Assembly: GCF_900101435.1 (NCBI RefSeq)
Contig: NZ_FMZH01000011.1
Coordinates: 1 to 64,000 of the forward strand
Direction of reading: 5' to 3'
Length of the DNA: 64,000 nt
From: Pedobacter soli
Lineage (GTDB): Bacteria > Bacteroidota > Bacteroidia > Sphingobacteriales > Sphingobacteriaceae
Position 1 is the first letter of the stretch. Each line of letters starts with the position of its first letter. Made by a program: the position numbers and the translations under genes. The notes beneath the pieces are model-generated. The model was not told the DNA's origin, did no database searches, and was given only the letters and a program-made list of their open reading frames with translations. Positions 32,837 through 41,975 of this stretch are shown here, piece after piece.

Positions 32837-34078
32837 TTAAACAGTTTTAGCTTCTACTTCCGATTTTGTTTTATCGTTGAATACTAATGCAAAAAGCAAA
32901 AATACAACCAGGGCAATACCAGCAGGAATGATCCAGATCATTTTCCAGTCCATGGTGCCATCTACTGCTTTGTAAGCATCAGATATTTTACCAGCAACAG
33001 CAAAACCGATTAACATACCTACACCGTAAGTAGCTAAAGTGATTAGACCCTGAGCAGAGCTTTTAAATCTTTCGCCCGCTTTAGAGTTGGTATAAATCTG
33101 ACCAGAAACAAAGAAGAAATCGTAGCATACCCCGTGTAAGGCAATACCTAAAATCAGCATGAAGCTTAGTTCGCCGGCGTTACCATAAGCAAAGAGGGCG
33201 TAACGTACAGCCCATGCCAGCATACCTACCAAAATGGTCATTTTAAAGCCGAAACGTTTAAAAAATACAGGTATAAACAATAAGAATAACACTTCTGAAG
33301 CCTGACCGATAGTCATTTTACCAGTTGGGTTATCCATACCAATATTAGAAAGGAATGGGTTTGCATTCTGGTAATAAAAGGCCAATGGAATACAAATCAG
33401 GATTGAAGAGATAAAGAAAATCAGGAAGTTCCTGTCTTTTAATAATTTTAAGGCATCAAGACCCAATACATCCGAAATGGTAATTTTTTCATCTGATGAA
33501 ACTTTCGGTGGCGTTTTAGGTAAAGTAAAGCTGAACAAGCCTAAAGCTAAAGAAACAATACCAGCCATCAGGAAAGTATTTTTTAGCAAGCCTGCTTCTG
33601 TGCCTTCTTTTGAATCCCAGTGGAAGAAGTAGCTGATTAATAAACCAGCAGCAATCCAGCCAATGGTTCCGAAAATACGGATAGAAGAAAATTCTTTCTC
33701 CGGATCTTTCATCTGATTAAAAGAAACAGAGTTTACCAGGGCTAGGGTAGGCATGAACAAAATCATGTAACCTAAAACGTAAGGATAGAATACGCTAACA
33801 TCGGTTGCATTGTACATTTGGTACATCAATACAGCGCCGATAATGTGTAAAACACCTAAAATGCGCTCTGCATTAAAATACCTGTCGGCGATTAAACCAA
33901 CAATAAAAGGGGCAATAATTGCACCCCACGATTGAGTAGAAAATACAGCACCGGTTTCGGCACCTGTAGCTTTTAAGTTATTTCCTAAGAAAGTACCAAG
34001 GGTAACAAACCAGGCGCCCCAGATAAAAAATTCCAGGAACATCATGGCAGAAAGTTTAAAGCGAGTAGTGTTATTCAT
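32837..34078 (-). CDS. MFS permease of the nucleoside/H+ symporter type
   Basis: The 413-residue protein has about twelve membrane segments. The start (FKLSAMMFLEFFIWGAWFVTLGTFL) and the GLIADRYFNAERILGVLH loop between segments two and three match the NupG/XapB (Nuc_H_symport) group of the major facilitator superfamily. In Bacteroidota such genes often lie with sugar catabolism, so it may import a sugar or oxidised sugar rather than nucleosides. It is coupled to the hydroxypyruvate isomerase-like gene. Its leader contains a 13-bp stem at 34114-34160. Confidence 0.85.
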   Translation of the reverse strand: MNNTTRFKLSAMMFLEFFIWGAWFVTLGTFLGNNLKATGAETGAVFSTQSWGAIIAPFIVGLIADRYFNAERILGVLHIIGAVLMYQMYNATDVSVFYPYVLGYMILFMPTLALVNSVSFNQMKDPEKEFSSIRIFGTIGWIAAGLLISYFFHWDSKEGTEAGLLKNTFLMAGIVSLALGLFSFTLPKTPPKVSSDEKITISDVLGLDALKLLKDRNFLIFFISSILICIPLAFYYQNANPFLSNIGMDNPTGKMTIGQASEVLFLLFIPVFFKRFGFKMTILVGMLAWAVRYALFAYGNAGELSFMLILGIALHGVCYDFFFVSGQIYTNSKAGERFKSSAQGLITLATYGVGMLIGFAVAGKISDAYKAVDGTMDWKMIWIIPAGIALVVFLLFALVFNDKTKSEVEAKTV

Positions 34079-34113
34079 TTGGTTTATATAAGGTTTTTAG
34101 GTTTACGGTTTAA

Positions 34114-34160
34114 GGCGTAAGGTAAGCTAAAGATATAAATCTTCGGCCTTACTTTACGCC
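34114..34160. repeat. Word-repeat hairpin in the gap before the MFS gene
   Basis: GGCGTAAGGTAAG (34114-34126) pairs with CTTACTTTACGCC (34148-34160), one G-T pair, enclosing an inner AAGAT/ATCTT hairpin. The whole gap 34079-34295 is of ggtttaaggcgtaagg-type words; no gene is seen. Confidence 0.6.
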
Positions 34161-34295
34161 CTGCCTTATTATTTTTAAGGTTTTAGGTGTCGGGTTAGAG
34201 CAAAAGAAAGAAAATCCTTTCAACCCTATACCTTTATGTGGTTAAGGCGCATGAAAGGAAACCTCTAGCCTTCAACCTTACACCTTCTACCTCTA

Positions 34296-34976
34296 TTATA
34301 GTTCTTTTATAGAGATATTTTTGTACCAAACCTCATCACCATGATCTTGCAATGCAATTTTACCGGTTTTGAATGTTCCCCAGTTTTCCCAGGTAGCAAA
34401 TTTACTGCCTGCTACAATTTTTTTCCAGCTCTCATCCCAAAGGGTAGTTTTTACAACTTCAACACCGTTTAGGATTAAGGTTAATTTACCTTTTTTGCTG
34501 ATAATTTCAGCTTTGTTCCATTCGCCAACTGCTTTAACAGGCTCTGATGAACTTTTTACAAGATCATATAAATCGCCCGCGCGGTGTTTCGTAATTTTAC
34601 CATCAGGGTGACCATCGTTATCAATTACCTGCATTTCTAAACCAGTAGAGTAAGTTGCATGGTATTTAGGCTCTTCGTGCACATAAAAAATAAGCCCACT
34701 GTTTGCTTTTGGTGCAACTTTCCACTCGTATTTTAAATGGAAATCGCCGTATTCTTTATCGGTAACCAAATCACCACCACCATCTTTTCCTTTGGTAGCT
34801 AAATCTAAATGCAATGCACCATCTTGTACCTGCCATGCACTGCCGACAGTAGTTTTGTTATAAGTGTGCCAGCCGGTTGTAGTTTTACCATCAAACAATG
34901 GTTTAAAGCCTTTTTGCGCTTTTGATATTTGTGTAACTGCTAACAGGATGCAAGCAGAAAGAAAGATTTTTTTCAT
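34296..34976 (-). CDS. DUF1080 (3-keto-disaccharide hydrolase-like) exported protein
   Basis: The 226-residue protein has a signal peptide (about residues 1-20, ending SKA) and one jelly-roll DUF1080 domain: GFKPLFDGKTTTGWHTYN at the start, GGDLVTDKEYGDFHLKYEWK, SGLIFYVHE, LEMQVIDNDGH and WNKAEIISKKGKLTLILNG. This Pfam family is named 3-keto-disaccharide hydrolase, and members act on glycosides whose C3 has been oxidised. It sits between an oxidoreductase and an MFS gene, and a GMC dehydrogenase lies upstream, so a role in cleaving keto-glycosides in the periplasm is well supported by context (inference). Confidence 0.88.
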   Translation of the reverse strand: MKKIFLSACILLAVTQISKAQKGFKPLFDGKTTTGWHTYNKTTVGSAWQVQDGALHLDLATKGKDGGGDLVTDKEYGDFHLKYEWKVAPKANSGLIFYVHEEPKYHATYSTGLEMQVIDNDGHPDGKITKHRAGDLYDLVKSSSEPVKAVGEWNKAEIISKKGKLTLILNGVEVVKTTLWDESWKKIVAGSKFATWENWGTFKTGKIALQDHGDEVWYKNISIKEL

Positions 34977-34989
34977 GTTTTTTTATATT

Positions 34990-35022
34990 AAACCTCGCAG
35001 GTTTTAAAAACCTACGAGGTTT
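34990..35022. repeat. REP-like palindrome, inverted copy of the RAYT-associated repeat
   Basis: Arms AACCTCGCAGGTTTT and AAAACCTACGAGGTT have one mismatch (CGC/ACG). The centre asymmetry is opposite to the copies at 50206 and 50857. It lies between the DUF1080 gene and the Gfo/Idh gene. Confidence 0.75.
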
Positions 35023-35029
35023 GTAATTA

Positions 35030-36487
35030 TTAAAGTGTTAAATTATTCCAGCCTTTGCGATATTCGCGTTTTACAAACTGGTTTGCATCATCAAAGTTGG
35101 TTACCTTCATGTTGTCGTTATCCCAAAGCATTTTAGTGTATCTGCCCGGATAGGTTACCTTACCGTTTACCGTTTTCTGGATGTCGAAACTTCTGATTGC
35201 AAGGTTAGCCATTAATAAAGCTTCGGTTAAAGGGCCTGCAATTTCGAATGGCGAACTTACTTCCTGCTTACCGTAACCTGCAATTGCTGCTTCTACCCAT
35301 TGTTTGTAATGGCCATTGGCACCATCAGGTACACGTGCATATTTAGGTTTAACCTTAATGTCCTTATTTCTGCTTAGCGGCAATAATTTTGGATTGGCGC
35401 TGTAGGTTTCAGACATCATTTTACCTTTGGTTCCGATAAATAGGGTACCGTTGCCACCATCACCAAAAGTTTCATTGGCTTCCAGTTCTTCCGGACGCTC
35501 TGGCTGGATACCACCGTCCATCCAATGTAAGGTTACTTCGCCTTTGGTTTTTTCGGTTTTAGGGAACCTTAACGTAACATGGCTTGATGGCGGACAGCTT
35601 TCCGGGAAATAACCGCGTTTAAATTCATCAACATACACAGAGCCCACACTCGCCTCAACTTCTTTAGCGTATTTTAAATTTAACACACTGAAAGGAGCTT
35701 CGATTAAATGGCAGCCCATATCGCCTAATGCACCTGTTCCGTAATCCCACCAGCCACGCCAGTTAAAAGGAACCAGTTTATCAACAAAATCTTTTTCAGG
35801 GGCAGTTCCTAACCATAAATTCCAGTCTAATTCTTTTGGAATTTCGGCCTTTTTAGTTGGCCATGGAATACCCTGAGGCCAAACCGGACGGTTGGTCCAA
35901 GCATAAACAGTATGTACATCGCCAATTAAACCGGCTTCGTACCATTCTTTCATTTGGCGCGGACCATCATTTGATGCCCCCTGATTACCCATTTGCGTAA
36001 CTACCTTATATTTTTTTGCGGCTGCAGTTAAAATGCGGGCCTCATAAATATCATGCGTTAAGGGTTTTTGAACATACACATGTTTACCCAGTTGCATGGC
36101 CGCTAAAGCCTGGATGGCATGGTTATGATCAGGAGTGGAAACAGAAACCGCATCGAAGTTTTTATGCTCCTTATCCAGCATTTCGCGCCAGTCTTTATAG
36201 TATTTGGCTTTAGGGAAAGCTTTTATGCTATTGGCAGCACGACGATCGTCTACATCGCACAGAAAAGCGATATCTGCTTTTCCACTTTTGTAAAACATAT
36301 CTAAATCACTCTGGCCTTTACCGCCAACACCAATACCGGCAACCAGTAAACGGTCGCTTGGCGCTAAATAACCCGGACCGCCCAAAACATGGCGCGGAAC
36401 AATCATAAATGCAGCAGCAGCGATAGCTGTTGTTTTAATAAAATCACGACGGTTACTCGTGTTTTTATTTTCTTGCTCTGTTTTCAT
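35030..36487 (-). CDS. Gfo/Idh/MocA-family oxidoreductase, Tat-exported
   Basis: This 485-residue protein has a twin-arginine signal (SNRRDFIKTTAIAAAAFMIV). The Rossmann domain follows (LLVAGIGVGGKGQSDLDMF, FLCDVDDRRAANS) and includes the VSTPDHNHAIQALAAMQLGKHVYVQKPLTHD segment with the catalytic Lys of the Gfo/Idh family. The C-terminal half has the WWDYGTGALGDMGCHLIEAP motif typical of Bacteroidota members. Such exported enzymes use tightly bound NAD(P) and act on sugars or glycosides. A cytochrome c gene lies 32 bases upstream. Confidence 0.88.
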   Translation of the reverse strand: MKTEQENKNTSNRRDFIKTTAIAAAAFMIVPRHVLGGPGYLAPSDRLLVAGIGVGGKGQSDLDMFYKSGKADIAFLCDVDDRRAANSIKAFPKAKYYKDWREMLDKEHKNFDAVSVSTPDHNHAIQALAAMQLGKHVYVQKPLTHDIYEARILTAAAKKYKVVTQMGNQGASNDGPRQMKEWYEAGLIGDVHTVYAWTNRPVWPQGIPWPTKKAEIPKELDWNLWLGTAPEKDFVDKLVPFNWRGWWDYGTGALGDMGCHLIEAPFSVLNLKYAKEVEASVGSVYVDEFKRGYFPESCPPSSHVTLRFPKTEKTKGEVTLHWMDGGIQPERPEELEANETFGDGGNGTLFIGTKGKMMSETYSANPKLLPLSRNKDIKVKPKYARVPDGANGHYKQWVEAAIAGYGKQEVSSPFEIAGPLTEALLMANLAIRSFDIQKTVNGKVTYPGRYTKMLWDNDNMKVTNFDDANQFVKREYRKGWNNLTL

Positions 36488-36519
36488 ATGAGGTAAATCG
36501 ATTTGCTAATGAGGTTAAA

Positions 36520-36903
36520 TTATTTCTTTTTAAGAGACAAAATATATTTTACCATTAATTTTGCATCATCTTTTTTAAGTGTAGCATGTGCAGTCATTGG
36601 CATGTTACCCCAAACTCCGGTACCACCTTTAATAATTTTATCAGCCAACATATTGATGTTTTTCTCTGTAGCAGGATATTTTTTTGCAATATCTACATAA
36701 GCAGGGCCAATAATTTTATTGGTTTTGTTGTGGCAGCCTAAACAGTCGTTTTTATTGATCAGTTTTTCACCCGGGTTTGATTGAAAAGCATGGTTTGCCA
36801 TAGTTGCTGTAGCAACTGCACTTTTCTCTTTCGCTAAATCTGCTTTCGTGAAAGACGCCATAAAAATGACCACAGCGCCTAAAATTAAAAATGTTTTTTT
36901 CAT
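36520..36903 (-). CDS. Monohaem cytochrome c, exported
   Basis: From ATG 36903 the product has 127 residues; a longer frame to 36939 buries the signal peptide (MKKTFLILGAVVIFMASF). The haem-binding site is C-L-G-C-H, and the likely axial Met is in WGNMPMTAH. The small c-type fold (DCLGCHNKTNKIIGPAYVDIAKKY) resembles electron carriers of periplasmic dehydrogenases. Its place between Gfo/Idh and TIM-barrel genes, in the same run as a GMC dehydrogenase, suggests it accepts electrons from that enzyme. Confidence 0.9.
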   Translation of the reverse strand: MKKTFLILGAVVIFMASFTKADLAKEKSAVATATMANHAFQSNPGEKLINKNDCLGCHNKTNKIIGPAYVDIAKKYPATEKNINMLADKIIKGGTGVWGNMPMTAHATLKKDDAKLMVKYILSLKKK

Positions 36904-36991
36904 TGTGTGTTTTGTTTTTATTCGTATTCGGGCTGGCATAAGCGGTAAAATTAATTTGTTTTGCTTATCCAGGTTTCATTGCTTTTTAATG

Positions 36992-38044
36992 TTATAGTCC
37001 CAATATTTTTTTATTGAAAGCACTATCACTACCCGATGCTGCAAAATCGTCGAATGCTTTATCGGTTACATGGATAATGTTCTTTTTAATAAACTCGGCA
37101 CCTTCACGCGCACCATCCTGCTGATTTTTAATGCAGCATTCCCACTCCATAACGGCCCAACCTTTAAAATCGTATTGTGCCAGCTTACTGAAAATGGTTT
37201 TAAAATCTACCTGACCATCGCCAGGCGAGCGGTAACGGCCTGCACGATTTGCCCAGCTTTGGTAACCACCAAAAGTACCTTGTTTCCCAGTCGGATTAAA
37301 TTCTGCATCCTTAACATGAAAGGCTTTAATTCTTTCGTGATAAAAATCGATGTATTGAATATAATCTAACTGTTGCAATACAAAGTGTGATGGATCATAC
37401 AATAAGCATGCCCGTGGGTGATTATTTACTGCCGAAAGGAACATTTCGTATGTTTCACCATCAAATAAATCTTCGCCGGGGTGTATTTCGTAGCATATAT
37501 CTACTCCACATTGGTCAAATTCGTTCAAAATAGGTGTCCAGCGTTTAGCCAGTTCGGCAAAGCCTTCTTCTACCAAACCAGCAGGACGTTGTGGCCACGG
37601 GTGAAAATATTGCCATAATAACGAACCACTAAAAGTCGCATGAGCGTTTAAGCCCAGGTTTTGCGATGCTTTGGCCGCGTACTTCATTTGTTGTACTGCC
37701 CATTCCGTTCTGGCTTTTGGGTTTTTATGTACTTCTTTTGGTGCAAAAGCATCAAATAAGTCATCATAAGCAGGGTGCACCGCAACCAGCTGACCTTGTA
37801 AGTGGGTAGATAATTCGGTTATTTCTAAACCATGAGCTGCGATTTTACCTTTTAAATCATCAGCATAGGTTTTGCTCTCAGCTGCTTGTTTAAGATCGAT
37901 AAAGCGGGCATCGAGCGTTGGCATCTGGATACCTTTAAATCCTAAATCTGCAGCCCATTTGCAAATATTATCAAGTGAATTAAACGGTGCTTCGTCGCTT
38001 ATAAACTGTGCTAAAAATACAGCGGGTCCTTTTATTGTTGTCAT
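36992..38044 (-). CDS. Sugar phosphate isomerase/epimerase-like TIM-barrel protein (cytoplasmic)
   Basis: The 350-residue protein has no signal peptide, in contrast to the other barrels of this locus. Barrel signatures are LGFKGIQMPTLD, HGLEITELSTHLQGQL, CYEIHPGEDLFDGETY, YDPSHFVLQQLDYI, IKAFHVKDAEF and MEWECCIKNQQDG, giving Glu, Asp, His and Glu as metal ligands. It is separated from the Gfo/Idh gene at 38054 by nine bases, so the two work together in the cytoplasm, probably oxidising and isomerising an imported sugar. Confidence 0.88.
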   Translation of the reverse strand: MTTIKGPAVFLAQFISDEAPFNSLDNICKWAADLGFKGIQMPTLDARFIDLKQAAESKTYADDLKGKIAAHGLEITELSTHLQGQLVAVHPAYDDLFDAFAPKEVHKNPKARTEWAVQQMKYAAKASQNLGLNAHATFSGSLLWQYFHPWPQRPAGLVEEGFAELAKRWTPILNEFDQCGVDICYEIHPGEDLFDGETYEMFLSAVNNHPRACLLYDPSHFVLQQLDYIQYIDFYHERIKAFHVKDAEFNPTGKQGTFGGYQSWANRAGRYRSPGDGQVDFKTIFSKLAQYDFKGWAVMEWECCIKNQQDGAREGAEFIKKNIIHVTDKAFDDFAASGSDSAFNKKILGL

Positions 38045-38053
38045 GCCGGATGA

Positions 38054-39211
38054 TTATAGTTTATAGTCGAACCATTTTTGATCTGATTGGCTTGAAGCCA
38101 CTACATTTTCGATAAATGCCATTCCCCTGATACCATCTGTGGTGCCCGGGAAATCGAGCATTTCTGCTGTAGGTTGCTCATTATTTAATTTTGCATTTAC
38201 AGTTAATGCAAAGTTTCTATAAATGTTGGCAAATGCTTCTAAATAACCTTCCGGGTGACCACCTGGTGTGCGGGTATTGTGTTTGGCAAAGCTACCCATG
38301 TAACCATTACCCGTTCTGTAAATTTGTGCAGGTGCGTTTAACCACCTTACAATAAGGGTATTTGGTTCCATCTGGTGCCATTCTAAACCACCTTTTTCGC
38401 CATAAACCCTGATTTTTAATGCATTTTCTTCGCCAGCGGCAATTTGCGAGGCTACCAATACGCCGTTAGCACCGTTATCGAACTTTAACAATACGTTACC
38501 ATCATCATCAATAGCTCTTCCGGGTACAACAATGTTTAAATCAGCACAGATTTTTGAAATTTTTAGGCCAGAAATGTACTCGGCAAGATGCGCAGCATGC
38601 GTACCGATATCGCCCATGCTACCACTTTTTCCGGTTTTAGAAGGGTCGGTACGCCAGGCTGCCTGTGCATTACCTTCGCGCTCAGAAAGCGTACTTAACC
38701 AACCCTGAGGATATTCTACTACAATTTTACGGATAGCACCCAGTTCGCCTTCGCGTACCATTTGTTTGGCTTGCTTAACCATTGGGTATCCAGAATAGGT
38801 GTGGGTTAAACAAAGTGTTAAACCGGTTTCTTCTACTTTAGCCTGTAGCTGTTTAGCTTCTTCTAAGGTTAAAGTCATTGGTTTTTCTATTACCACATTG
38901 AAACCTTTATCCAATGCCATCATTGCAGGTGCAAAGTGGGCAAAATTTGGGGTAACAATGGTTACAAAATCAATTCTTTCATCAGCTGGCAATTCACTCT
39001 CTTTTGTCAGCATTTCTTCGTAATTGCTGTAAATCCGGTTGTCAGGAAGAAAAAGCAGTTTTCCGGATTCATACCCGATTTCAGGGTTTACACTTAAAGC
39101 TCCGGCAGTTAATTCAATAAGGCCATCCATGTTAGCGGCCAAACGGTGTACAGCACCAATAAAGGCGTCTTTTCCACCGCCTATCATGCCCATTCTTAAT
39201 TTTCTTTTCAT
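38054..39211 (-). CDS. Gfo/Idh/MocA-family oxidoreductase (cytoplasmic)
   Basis: The 385-residue protein has no signal. It begins with the dinucleotide-binding site MGMIGGGKDAFIGAVHRLA. VIEKPMTLTLEEAKQL carries the conserved Glu-Lys-Pro catalytic lysine. Residues GDIGTHAAHLAEYISG fit the C-terminal sheet domain. Substrates of such enzymes are free or oxidised sugars, inositols and related polyols. The tight spacing to the following barrel gene (9 bases) implies a shared transcript and a shared pathway. Confidence 0.88.
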   Translation of the reverse strand: MKRKLRMGMIGGGKDAFIGAVHRLAANMDGLIELTAGALSVNPEIGYESGKLLFLPDNRIYSNYEEMLTKESELPADERIDFVTIVTPNFAHFAPAMMALDKGFNVVIEKPMTLTLEEAKQLQAKVEETGLTLCLTHTYSGYPMVKQAKQMVREGELGAIRKIVVEYPQGWLSTLSEREGNAQAAWRTDPSKTGKSGSMGDIGTHAAHLAEYISGLKISKICADLNIVVPGRAIDDDGNVLLKFDNGANGVLVASQIAAGEENALKIRVYGEKGGLEWHQMEPNTLIVRWLNAPAQIYRTGNGYMGSFAKHNTRTPGGHPEGYLEAFANIYRNFALTVNAKLNNEQPTAEMLDFPGTTDGIRGMAFIENVVASSQSDQKWFDYKL

Positions 39212-39234
39212 GTTATAAAAGGTGTGGGGTGTAA

Positions 39235-39368
39235 GGTGTAAGGTTTAGGGTAAATTTCCTATACCTTAACGCTTAAGCCTTTTCCCTATTTAGATGTTGT
39301 TTTTATAAGGTTTGAGGTGTAGGGATTAGGAGATAAGACCTTACGCCTTTTACCTTAAACCTTACACC
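39235..39368. repeat. Inverted word repeat (ggtgtaaggttt) with 18-bp arms
   Basis: Bases 39235-39252 pair with 39351-39368 (one G-T pair), with 98 bases between. The gap 39212-39385 consists of ggtgtaagg/accttacacc words, and no gene is seen. It lies between the GMC and Gfo/Idh genes. Confidence 0.6.
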
Positions 39369-39385
39369 TCAGTTTTAAACCTTTT

Positions 39386-41086
39386 CTAGATATTCTTTTT
39401 CTTTAATTCTTTTACAGCGTAATCTGCAGCGCGTGCTGTTAACGCCATAAATGTTAATGAAGGGTTCTGACAAGCGATAGAAGGCATGCACGATCCATCG
39501 GTTACGAAAACGTTATTCACCTCATGCATCTGGTTCCATTTGTTCAGTACCGATGTTTTAGGATCGTTACCCATTCTGGCAGTACCCATTTCGTGGATAG
39601 CCATACCCGGGTAGCAACCATTATCGTAGGTTTTGATGTTTTTCATGCCTGCTTTTTCTAACATTTCAGCTGCATCATTCATCATATCCACACGCATTTT
39701 TTTCTCGTTCTCTTTGTATTCGCAATCAATCGCCAATACAGGTTGTCCCCACTTGTCTTTTTTGTTGTGATCGATGTAAACTTTGTTTTCGTAGTAAGGT
39801 AACATCTCTCCGAAACCACCCAGACCCATGCTCCATTTGCCTGGTTTGGTCATTTTTTCTTTAAGATCGGCACCAAACGATAATTCGGCTACATCATTTT
39901 GCCAGTTCGATCTGCTGGCACCACCCTGATAACCAAAACCACGCAGATAACCGCGTTTATCGTTTCCGATGTTTTGATACCTTGGAATGTAAATACCATT
40001 TGCACGACGGCCATAGGTGTATTTATCGTCGAAACCTTCGGCTTCGCCTGATGCACCGCAACGGAAGTGGTGATCCATTAAGTTGTGACCTAACTGACCG
40101 CTACCATTACCCAAACCATTTGGATGTGCTTCTGAAGTAGAGTTTAACAAAATGAATGTTGAACCTAAAGTAGACCCGTTAACGAAAACAATTTTAGCAT
40201 AAAACTCCATTGTTTTGTTGGTTTGTGCATCAATAACCATTACACCTTTAGCTTTTTTGGTGTCTTTATCGTAAATGATATGGTTTACAATAGAATATGG
40301 CCTTAACGTTAAACGCTTGGTAGCCATTGCAGCAGGCAGGGTAGAAGATTGCGTACTGAAATATGCACCAAACGGGCAACCGCGGCTACATAAGTTTCTG
40401 TACTGACAATTGCCACGGCCTTTATGCGGAACGGTAAGGTTAGCCACACGACCAATCATCATAATCCGTTCTCTTTTATAATGTTCTTCTATACGTGATT
40501 TTACCGATTTTTCTACAATGTTTAAATCCATTGGCGGCAAGAATTGTCCATCCGGACAAGTTGGCCAGTTTTCGTTAGAACCACTGATGCCAGCGAAACG
40601 CTCGGCATAATCATACCATGGCGAAAGTTCTGCATAACGCAATGGCCAATCGCTTCCGTGACCATCTCTTGCATTATCTTCAAAGTTATGATCGCTTAAA
40701 CGGTAGCTCTGACGGCCCCACATCAGCGATTTACCACCCACATGAAAGCCACGGTACCAATCGAAACGTTTATCTTCGGTATATGGGCATTCCAGATCGT
40801 TTACCCACCATTTTTCGTTCGCTTCCTGGTAAGGGTAATCTCTTTTTTGTACCGGGTGGGTACGTTTTTGTTCTTCCGTTAATTTACCTGCATGTTTAAA
40901 ATCCCATGGATTTTTCATTGCAGTTTCGTAACCGGTAATGTGCTCAATGTTCATCCCTCTTTCGAGCATCAAAACACGTAAGCCCTTTTCGGTAAGTTCT
41001 TTTGCAGCCCAGCCGCCACTAATCCCCGATCCTATAACAATAGCATCGTAAGTATTTTCTGCTTTTAAATTTGTATTTAAATTCAT
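39386..41086 (-). CDS. GMC-family sugar dehydrogenase, large (FAD) subunit
   Basis: From ATG 41086 the product has 566 residues; a frame to 41200 overlaps the upstream gene and is rejected. The FAD-binding start is YDAIVIGSGISGGWAAKEL, and the C-terminal domain reads CQNPSLTFMALTARAADYAVKEL. Cys227, Cys233 and Cys237 (CQYRNLCSRGC) form a close cluster, which in related FAD-dependent dehydrogenases can hold an iron-sulfur centre. No signal peptide is present, so export should be by hitchhiking with the Tat-signal subunit encoded just upstream. Together with the cytochrome c this looks like a periplasmic sugar or glycoside dehydrogenase. Confidence 0.88.
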   Translation of the reverse strand: MNLNTNLKAENTYDAIVIGSGISGGWAAKELTEKGLRVLMLERGMNIEHITGYETAMKNPWDFKHAGKLTEEQKRTHPVQKRDYPYQEANEKWWVNDLECPYTEDKRFDWYRGFHVGGKSLMWGRQSYRLSDHNFEDNARDGHGSDWPLRYAELSPWYDYAERFAGISGSNENWPTCPDGQFLPPMDLNIVEKSVKSRIEEHYKRERIMMIGRVANLTVPHKGRGNCQYRNLCSRGCPFGAYFSTQSSTLPAAMATKRLTLRPYSIVNHIIYDKDTKKAKGVMVIDAQTNKTMEFYAKIVFVNGSTLGSTFILLNSTSEAHPNGLGNGSGQLGHNLMDHHFRCGASGEAEGFDDKYTYGRRANGIYIPRYQNIGNDKRGYLRGFGYQGGASRSNWQNDVAELSFGADLKEKMTKPGKWSMGLGGFGEMLPYYENKVYIDHNKKDKWGQPVLAIDCEYKENEKKMRVDMMNDAAEMLEKAGMKNIKTYDNGCYPGMAIHEMGTARMGNDPKTSVLNKWNQMHEVNNVFVTDGSCMPSIACQNPSLTFMALTARAADYAVKELKKKNI

Positions 41087-41109
41087 GATGTTTTGTCGTT
41101 GTTTTGATG

Positions 41110-41694
41110 TTAGGTAGCCCAAGATTTTTGGCCTGGCTTTAAGGTAGTATTGCCATCGTAGCGGCCTGGAACAAGAACATAAGCTCTTGCTTTGGTGCAA
41201 CCAATTTCGGAAGAGTAATAGCCTAATAAAGTTAAATCGCGTGCGGTAACAAAGAAATAAGCTAAATCTTTGTTGTCTTCTGATTTAGTTTCTTTTTGCG
41301 CAATGGCGATGGTTCTTAAATCGGCCATTAACTTTTTGCGGTCGGCAACGGTTAAGGCCATGTAAGGTTTACCGAAATCTTTCATCGATTTAGCCTGAAG
41401 GGCTTTAAATCCATTTGCAAATGAAGTTTGCATGGTAGCAGGATAACAGTCTTTCATCATCATTGGTATAAATTTACCTAATCCGGCAGCTTTGGCACCG
41501 GCAGATGACTGTGTGGTTGGCACAATGATATCAGCAAATTCAGCAAAAATCTTCTCATCCTCAATAGAATACTGTACGAAGTTTTTTTCGTTTTCCGGGA
41601 GCGTAAAACTTTCGAATAAAACGCCCATTGTACTTGCCGAGATTGCTCCTCCCAGCAAAAATGCAACGTTTTTGAGTGCTTCTCTTCTATGCAT
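41110..41694 (-). CDS. Gluconate 2-dehydrogenase subunit 3-family protein, Tat signal
   Basis: The 194-residue protein is the small partner of GMC sugar dehydrogenases. It begins with a twin-arginine signal (MHRREALKNVAFLLGGAI) and the mature part is helical (FAEFADIIVPTTQSSAGAKAAGLG, FVTARDLTLLGYYSSEIGC). In this family the subunit carries the large subunit across the membrane and stabilises it. The gene ends 23 bases before the large-subunit start, with the usual small-to-large order. It is probably the first gene of the oxidation operon. Confidence 0.88.
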   Translation of the reverse strand: MHRREALKNVAFLLGGAISASTMGVLFESFTLPENEKNFVQYSIEDEKIFAEFADIIVPTTQSSAGAKAAGLGKFIPMMMKDCYPATMQTSFANGFKALQAKSMKDFGKPYMALTVADRKKLMADLRTIAIAQKETKSEDNKDLAYFFVTARDLTLLGYYSSEIGCTKARAYVLVPGRYDGNTTLKPGQKSWAT

Positions 41695-41975
41695 CGTATT
41701 TATGGTTTTATATATTGGTTATGTTATGTGTTGAATGAGTAATATTAGAAAAAATATAATGGAAACGTTAAGGTTATACCGTTAAATTATTGATACGCAA
41801 CGCAATTGTTACTCCGAATAATAATTCTAAATAATGCGTTTTTTGTAGGTTTAAACCATGTTGAGGCCTGTTTTTTTATCAGATTTACTTGGTGTAAAAA
41901 GTACATTTAGTGCGAATGAACATGTTATTTACCAGTAAATTTCTAAACAGGCCTTTTCATGGCTTGAATGACTGC
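41695..41975. other. Gap upstream of the GMC operon
   Basis: No gene is visible. AGGCCTGTTT (41873-41882) and AAACAGGCCT (41945-41954) form 10-bp inverted repeats 62 bases apart. I see no convincing -7 box for the minus-strand operon. Confidence 0.5.

Noticed and set aside
41087..41200. N-terminal extension of the GMC large subunit
   Set aside because: It overlaps the upstream small-subunit gene and lacks conserved residues.
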